The notes under the pieces were generated by a model. The model did no database searches. It was not told where the DNA came from and worked only from the letters and a program-made list of their open reading frames with translations. From the NCBI GenBank assembly GCA_014607495.2, contig CP053153.1, positions 8,680,001 through 8,744,000 on the forward strand: a DNA stretch of 64,000 bases, given 5' to 3'. Position numbers and translations under genes: made by a program. The stretch comes from Carposina sasakii. Its lineage: Eukaryota > Arthropoda > Insecta > Lepidoptera > Carposinidae. This document shows, piece after piece, positions 34,453-43,173 of the stretch; the stretch's first letter is position 1, and each line of letters begins with the position of its first letter.

Positions 34453-37013
34453 CAGGGTGTTTGTGACAGCCAGGCAAATATTGATATGGTGACTTCAGAC
34501 AATGATTCTGAGATGAAAACCAGTGGAAATTTTTGCAGGAAAATTCCAAAATTTTCAGACTTTTTTATTTTTTTAGGAAAAGGAGTGGTTCGTTTAAGTA
34601 GGCCCTAAATGAGTAAGTATATTCTTTGCCCTAAATAATGACTTAAAAACAAAATTTCCTATGAATGATTTAAAAAAAAAAGGTTACTCTCAAAAAGTTC
34701 AGCTAATTGATCAACCCCAAAGGAAAGTCACCAGTGATCCAAAAAACAGCAATGTATCGCACAATAAACAATAAGTCCATTTAACTAGTCACACGATACA
34801 ATTGGCGCGGAAAGCAAACATTACACTAGTTTACAAAATAAAACTTTTTGTGTGTTGCCGCGAATTTTGTGCTTGATAATGTTCACTTATGACTTGTTTT
34901 TGTCAAATCTACCCTCAAAATTTTTTGAGCAGCTCGACTTACTTTTGTTTTTTATTTTTATCATTTAAGCATATAAATTAATCGGTAACAGACATATTTT
35001 ACTGTGTTAAGATTAGTTTCTCAAGTTTTTGCGTCATGAGTAGTTCAAGGAGACGTTGTTTAAACAATCCAAATCATTTTTGCTATATATGCGGAGAATA
35101 TGTGTTTACCAATTGTAGAAAAGATATATCAGAGTTGGTGAAAAATACCTATTTTGAGTATTTTGGGATGCTCTTGGATAAAAATGAGAAGTCTTGGGCT
35201 CCCAATTGTGTTTGTAAATCGTGTGTGGAATATTTAAGATTATGGAAAAGTGGTAAAAGAAGTGCCTTTAAATTTGGAACACCGGCTATTTGGCGAGAAC
35301 CACGAAATCATCTCGAAGACTGTTATTTTTGTAATGTGAATGTAAAGGGTATAAACACTAAAAATCGAGCTAAATGGCAGCACCCAAGTACTAGTTGTGT
35401 TCAGCGTCCAGTGCAGCGATCTCCTGACTCTTCAGAGCCTAAAAATATATCTGAACCATTACAACAAGTCGTTGAAGGACCAAGCTTATCACAAAATGAT
35501 GCTGATTTTGAAGGTATGTCAAATGAGCCGAAATGCTTTTCCCAAAATGAGTTAGATGATCTTGTAAGAGATTTAAATCTTTCTAAACAAGCTTCAGAAT
35601 TGTTAGCATCAAGACTAAAAGAAAAAAATTTGCTTTCCCAAGATACTAAAATAAGTTTTTATCGTGAAAGAGATACAGAATTACGGCGTTATTTTTCCGA
35701 AGAAAACGGTATTACCTTTTGTTCAGATATCAAAAACTTATTGATAAAAATGGGCTTGAAACAATACGAACCAAACAACTGGCGTTTATTCATTGATAGC
35801 TCAAAACGTAGCCTAAAATGTATTCTATTACATAATGGAAATAAATACGCTGGGGTACCTATTGCCCACAGTACAAAGTTAAAGGAGGAATATTGTAACA
35901 TTTCGCTAGTATTGAACAAAATAAAATACAATGACCATAAGTGGCAAATTTGTGTCGATTTAAAAATGGTCAACATTCTTCTCGGTCAACAAAGTGGTTA
36001 CACCAAGTTTCCCTGTTTTATATGTCTTTGGGACAGTAGAGCGAAACAAGAGCATTGGGTAAGAAAAAACTGGCCCTTGAGAGAAAATATGGAACCTGGA
36101 AAGCACAATATAGTCCACAATTCATTATTAGCTCGTGACAAAATTATCCTTCCACCATTGCATATCAAACTGGGTACAATACAGTTTGTAAAATCGCTAG
36201 ATAAAGACGGGAACTGCTTTTCCTACATTTGCCAAAAATTTCCTCAGCTCACTATGGAAAAGATTAAAGCCGGTATTTTTGATGGCCCTCAAATTAGACA
36301 ACTTACGAAAGATACACAATTTAGAAATTCTATGACTGAATTAGAACTAAAGGCTTGGACAGCTTTCATCTCTGTGATGCAGAATTTTCTCGGAAATAAA
36401 AAATCTGAAAATTATATTGAACTTATAGAAGACCTTCTGTTACAATTAAAAAATATGGGCTGCAATATGAGCATAAAACTCCACTTCCTCCATAGTCACT
36501 TGGACGGGTTTCCGGAAAATTTAGGAGATATGAGCGAAGAGCAGGGAGAGCGTATGCATCAGGACTTACGCGTCATGGAAGAGCGCTATCAGGGTTTCTG
36601 GGATACAAATATGATGTCTGACTATTGTTGGTCTCTGATACGTCATTTTCCAAAGTCTACACATCGGAGAATAGCTTTAAAACGAAGTTTTTTAGAACTA
36701 AATGATTAAATTTTTTTTTAAATAAAGTTTTTCTTAGTAAATACATGTTTTTTTCTGTTTAACACCTACATAGCTGAAACTCAGAAACTAGAGCTGATAA
36801 AAATATTCTAATTATATTTTTGAAAATAGCACTTCATATGTAGTCAGCAACAGCTAAAATTTCTTCGGCAACAAACGTACTGTAAACTAGTGTTACGTAT
36901 AATCAAATCAAAAATTAATTTCCTACGAGTAATGTAATAACACTGTTGTATAACTCAAAACAATGGTACTTGTCGAGTATCTCAGTATTTGCCTGGCTGT
37001 CACACATACCCTA
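34453..37013 (+). mobile_element. 2.56-kb DNA transposon encoding a 557-aa protein
   Basis: The left end CAGGGTGTTTGTGACAGCC, continuing AGGCAAATATTGA, is matched by the inverse of the right end ending GGCTGTCACACATACCCTA at 37013. TA dinucleotides flank both sides (34451-34452 and 37014-37015). The interior carries one intact ORF. A broken relative lies at 3866-4020, so the family is multi-copy. Superfamily is not assigned; TA duplication is compatible with Tc1/mariner-like or other TA-targeting groups. Confidence 0.75.
35036..36709 (+). CDS. Transposon-encoded protein, 557 aa, N-terminal Cys-rich domain
   Basis: An intact single-exon ORF lies between the inverted repeats of the element. 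Residues 1-100 contain a Cys/His-rich module that could bind zinc: FCYICGEYVF, CVCKSCVEYLR and, further on, DCYFCNV. The middle and C-terminal parts show NNWRLFIDSSKRSLKCILLH, FICLWDSRAKQEHWV, LPPLHIKLG, KLHFLHSHLDGFPEN and EEQGERMHQDL. I recognise this architecture from large families of uncharacterised arthropod proteins. I read it as a transposase-like protein with a DNA-binding N-terminus. The acidic residues in FIDSS, LWDSR and SHLD are candidates for catalysis but I cannot assign them. Full length without stops suggests recent activity. Confidence 0.75.
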   Translation: MSSSRRRCLNNPNHFCYICGEYVFTNCRKDISELVKNTYFEYFGMLLDKNEKSWAPNCVCKSCVEYLRLWKSGKRSAFKFGTPAIWREPRNHLEDCYFCNVNVKGINTKNRAKWQHPSTSCVQRPVQRSPDSSEPKNISEPLQQVVEGPSLSQNDADFEGMSNEPKCFSQNELDDLVRDLNLSKQASELLASRLKEKNLLSQDTKISFYRERDTELRRYFSEENGITFCSDIKNLLIKMGLKQYEPNNWRLFIDSSKRSLKCILLHNGNKYAGVPIAHSTKLKEEYCNISLVLNKIKYNDHKWQICVDLKMVNILLGQQSGYTKFPCFICLWDSRAKQEHWVRKNWPLRENMEPGKHNIVHNSLLARDKIILPPLHIKLGTIQFVKSLDKDGNCFSYICQKFPQLTMEKIKAGIFDGPQIRQLTKDTQFRNSMTELELKAWTAFISVMQNFLGNKKSENYIELIEDLLLQLKNMGCNMSIKLHFLHSHLDGFPENLGDMSEEQGERMHQDLRVMEERYQGFWDTNMMSDYCWSLIRHFPKSTHRRIALKRSFLELND

Positions 37014-37974
37014 TATATATAGGTATATTTATACAAAGTAAAGTAGACCTTAATCTATCAAACGCTATATTGATAGTCGACGGATTTTTTTATATGTAAA
37101 CGAGAATGATAATGTTAAAATAATATACTTACTTAAATAAAATTCTAGCTATATTTAGGTGGGTAGGTACAGACTACAGAATATCAATAGGTCTAGGAAA
37201 AGCACCGGGCACGTGCCTCCCCCAGGACAGACCTTTGTGTGTATTATTAAATCGGCCCTTTTGCCCTCCAGAAAAATCTTGAATTCGTCCTTGGCTGAAA
37301 TTATTACGTAATACCTACTTATGTAGGTACCTATTATTTTTATTATTTATTGCTGTAGTGGGCGTTTCTTTATGACAACTTTTGAATTCCTTATTCTATT
37401 CTCACCCATGCATAATCTACCTAACTGACTGGGTAGGTATCTAACATATAATAGAGATTAGTAAAACATATAAGTAGCAGGGAAATTCTGGCATTGCAGT
37501 AGGTATATTTAGTAGTTAGCTATGATGAATTTAGATTGTATTGTAGCATTTGCCAAAAAAAGAGTTAAGAAGGACAGCGTTCATCTACAAGATGGCCTCC
37601 AACCAGCCAGCGGACCGTGAGAGCAATTTGGAAACGTCACCGCACTCGTAATCATTTCACCGATAATTTGTCATACCCTACACACTTCCGTCTACTACCA
37701 ATGTACCTATACATAGAGACATTTAATTTACGGGTAACACAGGTTTGCTACTTCGCGGAAGTCTCTTTTTGTAAGTTTAGGGTTGATTTTCCAACGGTCA
37801 GACTATCTGATGTTGTCTTTCTACAATAAGTAGGTGTAATTTTTTTTTTTAATAATAAAACTTACGCCTTGTTCCCTTTGTTAAGCGGTAAGAGGTAGAT
37901 AGTTAGGTAAGTACCCTACCTAGATTGATAAAATTTATCAAGGAAAATTTATCATTGTCTAGGTATGGAAGTAC

Positions 37975-38112
37975 CTTTATAGATTACTTAGAAAATGTAG
38001 ATTATAAAATTATTAATAAAGAAATGGAAAAAATTCCTCATCCGGGTGGGAATCGAACCCACGACCTCTGCATTCCGCGTGTCAGTGCTCTAACCACTGA
38101 GCCACCGGGTCA
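37975..38112 (-). mobile_element. tRNA-derived SINE, reverse strand
   Basis: In reverse complement it starts GACCCGGTGGCTCAGTGGTT, has GTGGGTTCGATTCCCACCCG as B box, and ends in the tail GAGGAATTTTTTCCATTTC and further TAATAATTTTATAATCTAC. Same family as 26622-26725. Confidence 0.8.
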
Positions 38113-38327
38113 ATTACTCGGATGACGAATTTTACCATCTCTTTTCTAAATTACATATTGGCAACGTTATTTTTCATCCCGATAGCTATACATTAGCCAA
38201 ATCTCGGCAAACAAAGCTGAATCCCTCAGCACAATGTTTAAAGATGAAACGATCAACCATATCCTAACGGATTATATTAATGGAGAAGTGTTTTTTTTTT
38301 TATTTATAAATTTATCTTACTCAAGAT

Positions 38328-38388
38328 ATTATATATTATAAAATTATTAATAAAGAAATGGAAAAAATTCCTCACCCGGGTGGAAATG
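38328..38388 (-). mobile_element. SINE tail fragment, reverse strand
   Basis: It repeats the tail of the neighbouring SINE (TTATTAATAAAGAAATGGAA) and its B-box edge CACCCGGGTGG, then stops. It is a truncated copy about 220 bp from the fuller one. Confidence 0.65.
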
Positions 38389-38389
38389 T

Positions 38390-39785
38390 AGATGTTAATT
38401 AAAGATAAATAATTTTCTCTTTAGTCAGGACATGTTAGGTTTGAAATATCATCCCTACGTGATGCACTGAACTCTCCTTAACTGCATAAATAGGTAGGTA
38501 TGAGAAGTTAGATAAGTATTAACATTTAACACCTAGTCATTTAATAGCAGCAAATCTTTATATAATATACGAAATTGTAAAATCGCTACGCAAAAAAGTA
38601 GGAAATCTGCCACGGGCCTAATCTAAGCACAATTTGAATATTAAGATCAAAGGTCACCACAAATGTGCCCTGTCTGAGAGTGTGCACAAATAAAACAATA
38701 TAAGTAAGAAGAAATAATTCTTCCGAGAAAATTGCTTTATACGACTGCATCCGTTCCGACAAGGTTGTTTGGCCAAAATATTACAAGACACTGGGGATAT
38801 AATAGACCACGTGATAGGTAAGTAGTAGGTAGTAGGTACCAGATAAAAGTCAGACGGTATGGACAGGAAAATGTTTCGCTAAGGGCGCATAAAAGGAAAG
38901 CCATATTAACCCTATGATCAAACAGAGTATAACACAGTAATTCATAAAATACAAAAATAAATGTCATAATGCACCTAGATCACTACCTACTCGTACATGC
39001 TTACAATTTAGGTGGGTAGGTACTTGGGTACTTGATTGTATTTCAAAGAAACAAAACGCACTGAAAAAAAATTTCCTCGGAAAGTATTCTATTCTAGATC
39101 ATAATAGTTTTCAGTAGAATTAAATCTAGGAAAATCCTTTTTTGTACTGCAGACTGACCAAAATAATATTGTAGACGGGCCAGTGTTTTATATGAATCGT
39201 GCCTGTAGGAAAACGGTGCATGTGACAATTTCCAACCCATTTTTTCTCGTTTAATCTCGTTAAACCCAGGTTTTCTCGCTTCTATTGCTCGCTTGTGTTC
39301 GTATCGTATAAGGCGAGGAAGACAACAAACAAAATGCATTATCCTCGGAGATAATGCAGTGGCCATCTATGGTCTCACCAAGGACACCGTCATACGAGTA
39401 GGATCCAAGCAAGACATTTTAATGTATAAAATATGCAATCTGTTTTGAAACTTTGTGAATGAATACTAAAACTGTGAAAGAAGTTTAAAAACGACTGACC
39501 CTGCAATATAAATCTGCTCACAAATTCCTCAGAGGATACTAGCACGTATGTACAATGCAGTAGGTAGGATGAGCAAAATAATAAACGTATGCAAAAGGAA
39601 CAAACACACGGAAACAATAAAATCGCGCATTCATACCCCTGAGACATTCGACTGCGACACAGGTCTCGCGGGGTGACAATATACATAAGCTGCGTCATAA
39701 ACTGTTAACAGAAGGACATGTTGCCTACAAACAGACTCATTACCTTTAGAGTGACCATTGTCAATGATTAAGACAAAAACTCCCA
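38390..39785. other. Intergenic, nothing recognised
   Basis: AT-rich sequence without supported exons, repeats or hairpins. Small ORFs here have no coding character that I can see. Confidence 0.35.
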
Positions 39786-39790
39786 CGGTT

Positions 39791-39796
39791 TATAAA
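39791..39796 (+). promoter_or_regulatory. Candidate TATA box for the Gly/Tyr-rich gene
   Basis: TATAAA follows ACGGTT, and a GC-richer stretch with ACGTGCGCACACGCAGAGCG lies 15-35 bp downstream, where a start site would fall. A consensus donor (AAGT|GTGAGT at about 39911) closes a possible leader exon. The alternative TATATAA at 42403-42409 is closer to the coding exon, so the assignment is tentative. Confidence 0.35.
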
Positions 39797-39821
39797 GGTC
39801 TGACTGTACGTGCGCACACGC

Positions 39822-39910
39822 AGAGCGCATCTCCGCTTAAAACAAATAGCTAGTGCGTTCTTGGAAGCAGACGTCTCAGGTGCAGCGGAGCTCTAGTTTT
39901 GGTATCAAGT
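39822..39910 (+). other. Possible non-coding leader exon
   Basis: Inferred from the TATA box at 39791 and the donor GTGAGT at 39911. The first coding exon of the downstream gene is preceded by an acceptor-like TTGTTACAG directly before its ATG, which implies a separate leader exon somewhere upstream. Not proven. Confidence 0.3.
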
Positions 39911-39998
39911 GTGAGTAATCGAAATTAACGACCATATGTGTGTACCTACTAACTTTTCAGAAAATCCGTGCATTTGAATTTAGGATTTTTAAAATATA

Positions 39999-40223
39999 CA
40001 GAATGTAACAAAAGGAGTATGTTAAGCGCAATGCTATGATTATAGCATATAACCTATTAACTTAATTTGGAGTCTAAATCACATGTTTATTTTTTCAGAA
40101 GTGTAAAGAATTCATAAACTCGGGAATAGCATCGTACATGTGATTTCTAGTTAGTGTGTGAGTTCTTCATAATGGGCTACTTTAATAGCATTTCGCTTAA
40201 CACACCCCTTTTGTAACACCTGG
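39999..40223. mobile_element. TA-flanked MITE, diverged copy
   Basis: Ends CAGAATGTAACAAAAGGAGT and the inverse ending CCCTTTTGTAACACCTGG, with TA at both junctions. The interior carries the inverted motifs ATGTTAAGCGCAATGCTATG and TAGCATTTCGCTTAACAC. Same family as 34067-34321. Confidence 0.7.
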
Positions 40224-40249
40224 TAGATAGGGACATATAACGATGATCT

Positions 40250-40545
40250 CCAACCGTATTTAGAAGATATTATAGTGCACAAGTGTGTGCGCAAACACAG
40301 ATGCACTCTATATTCCGTTACTCTCATAGTTCAATGGGACGGAAAGCCGACACGACCGGAGAGATCAGGCGCAGGATCAACGGTTTTACGTGCTTTCCGA
40401 GGCACGAGCTAAGTGACAATTTTGAGTGACAATTAAAATCTGTACATTAAATAAATTCATTGGTACAGGCCCGTGACTGGGATCGAACTTACGCCTCCCG
40501 CTTGGAAGGTGCACGTCTTAACCACTGGGCTATCACCGCTTATAA
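40250..40545 (-). mobile_element. tRNA-derived SINE, second family, reverse strand
   Basis: In reverse complement: AAGCGGTGATAGCCCAGTGG (A-box region), AAGTTCGATCCCAGTCACGG (B box), then a body with CACTTAGCTCGTGCCTCGGA and TTGATCCTGCGCCTGATCTC. This head and body are typical of a known lepidopteran SINE type. Confidence 0.7.
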
Positions 40546-40554
40546 GTACATATA

Positions 40555-40939
40555 CAGGATGATTTTTGGTCGTCAACGTTCCCGAAAACTACGGAATCTC
40601 ATCATCATCACGATCATTTTTCTCCATGGAAGCATACCTGGGAATTGTCTGGTTTCCAAAATATTAGGGTCCAACGTTGAGTAAATAGACTGCGTTTTTC
40701 TGCATAAATGCACATAGACGCGCGTAGCAGGATTTTTTCACGAAAAATAATTAATATCTGTCTATAAAAAAACTAACATAAACACTAGACACTATAAATT
40801 TCGCACGATCAAGGAATTTAAAATTTTTTTTCAAAAAAAAAAAATTTTTTTTCCCAGCATTTTTTTTGGCATAAACTTACTTTATTTCATGTATAGAGTA
40901 CGTACCCTTCGTTAAAGGTGGCCACAAAAAAACATCCTG
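40555..40939. mobile_element. 385-bp TA-flanked MITE, second family
   Basis: The left end CAGGATGATTTTTGGTCG and the right end CCACAAAAAAACATCCTG are imperfect inverses, with TA at each junction (40553-40554 and 40940-40941). No ORF is present. Confidence 0.6.
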
Positions 40940-41901
40940 TATATGTACCTCCATACATAGTGGAAAACGAATTTTGTAGGTGACATGTACGGTTTTTAAT
41001 ATTGTAATACCCGAGGAGGGTTGGATTCAGGCACACAGCCGTCCGTAAAACTAACACCAAATCCTTGGCATGTTGCTATTGCTATTGGAGTTTCGAAGGA
41101 AACCATACTGCGCCGATCCAATAAATAGGGTCAATCCACTCTGATCTTATGTTCTGCTGCAACCAAAAACTGATCACTTTAGATTTAGCTCAGGTATTAA
41201 CAGATACTCGTACATAAGGTAGGTACCTGTTATATTTTTTATGCATATAGCTGACTCCTTGTAGGTACAAGTCATTTTACATAATTTTCTGAAAACTCAA
41301 ACTAGGTACCTACTTATTTTAAATTGAAATTATTATCCGTTCATGCACAAAGTGAAAAAAAAATTATTGTGTTGTCCATCGACCCCTTAATGTTTCTGAA
41401 TTATTAACGTTGTCGAGTTATCAACAGCCTGGTTTCGTTATAAGAACACGAAAATACTGTTGTAACAGGGTATTCAAAATTGAACAGTCGCGACCTTTTT
41501 GTACCCTTTATTATTGTATTAAAAAAAAAGTTCATTGCAAATGCGATCGTTTGTTTTATAGGGGGTTAATTTGTTCTAAATAAATTCTCGAGCTCTGTAA
41601 AATAGTGAAATCTTCAAATTGCCTTTTCTATTTCTATTTTAGAGATATATATATATATAATCTAGGTAAGATTACATTTTTGTCAGTCATACAATTCTTA
41701 ATAAGTAGGTAGTTAAAAACTACTTACAGTCTCGTTAGCCCTTTCTTATAAACCTACCTACTATTATTATACATATATGATATTAGTATTAGATGTAGTG
41801 ATATTATTTATATGTAGCGATTTAGATTATTCTGTAATGTAACATATTTATTATATTGAATAAAATAAAAATAAAAAATATTCAGTAGGTACCAAACTAT
41901 A

Positions 41902-42049
41902 CAGAATGTAACATTAAACAACTTAGGAATATTCATACAATCCTGTAAAATAAACATGTTTTTGAGTCTCAAATTATGGGGATAGGTTCTTTATTATGGA
42001 CAAAATTTTAATAGCATTTCGCTTAACATGCCTGTTTTGTTACATTCTG
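41902..42049. mobile_element. TA-flanked MITE, internally deleted copy
   Basis: Left end CAGAATGTAACATTAAACA and right end TTTTGTTACATTCTG belong to the 34067 family. The left inner part is missing, since AAACAACTTAGGAATATTCA follows directly, giving a copy of only ~150 bp. Confidence 0.6.
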
Positions 42050-42635
42050 TTATAGGTATATCTACACACATACACATGCTATTTGCATCTTGATCTAAAT
42101 TTTCTACATAGACGTGAGAATGACTAACTTACAAACTCATGATTATTGTTTCGAGGGTCAACAACAATTCATATAAACCTTCACCTAGCAATTAGACATG
42201 TTAATTTTCATAATAATAGACAGTCATTAGGAAATCAGCATGCAAACTCTATGGTAAGGTCAGTAACAGATAGAAGGTAGTTTCGGTACCTAATTAGTAC
42301 CTTGGTCTAGTCTAGGGTACTTATACTGACAGGTGCACTTCGCGCCGATATCGTTAACAGATCATTAGAATCGTGTAAGCACATAGTCACTGTACCTACT
42401 CGTATATAACATACGTATCAATATGGTCAAGCTGTGGAAGCTTTAAGTACGCCTGGTAGAGATCCACTTTACAATCTGCTAGCTAATAGCACCTCAGGTA
42501 CATGCATCATACCCAAGGATATTTATTTTGACAGTAACGTCTTACAACACAATTATTACTTCAATCTAGGTATGCACTACATAGGTATATGCACTAACAA
42601 TGGGGTAGTTTCCTATGGTTGAATCTTAATATGTA

Positions 42636-42722
42636 ACATCTTATTTCATCATCATCAGCCTATTGCAGTCCACTGCTGGACGTAGGCCTCCCCCAGGGCA
42701 CGCCACAAGACTGCCATGGGTA
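42636..42722 (+). repeat. Dispersed repeat, LINE 3'-end type
   Basis: Contains CATCATCATCAGCCTATTGC, AGTCCACTGCTGGACGTAGG and CCTCCCCCAGGGCACGCCAC. Related strings occur at 54990-55045, 59165-59280 and 27262-27310. This consensus is very common in Lepidoptera, where it forms 3' ends of LINE-like repeats. Confidence 0.55.
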
Positions 42723-43173
42723 TATCTTATTTACAGAATAAATAATCAAAATCATACCTATCTGTAAAATTACAATTTGATTATGTGTATAAGCCTTAAG
42801 TGGCTAAAATTGTGATTTTGAAATTGTTATATGCCGGAAAGTTTTCACACTAGAGAAGTTTTTCTTTCGCAAATATTTCTTTTATTTTATGATCTTTCGA
42901 TATGCCTAAATACAAATAAAAAACTGTAAACGACCCTATTCACAAGTGTTTAAGCTTCTAGCTAAGCTAGAGTGCGCCTCACCAAATAGTTCGTTTAAAT
43001 GATGGCGCTAGTTACTATGTGTATGTCTGTGTTACTGCATACAAAAAAATGGAGTTACATAAAACCTACTTACATTTACTCAGTTTCATAAATCCGCACC
43101 ATCTTAAGAGAATGTTCATGGCGTCGCCATTACCCTAGCCTAGAGCCTTTTTAAAGAATTATATTTGTTACAG

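Noticed and set aside
42407..42622. Possible 70-codon exon (GQAVEALSTPGRDPLYNLLA)
   Set aside because: Codon use looks plausible and a TATATAA lies just upstream, but there is no convincing start, splice partner or similarity. Left out of the gene models.
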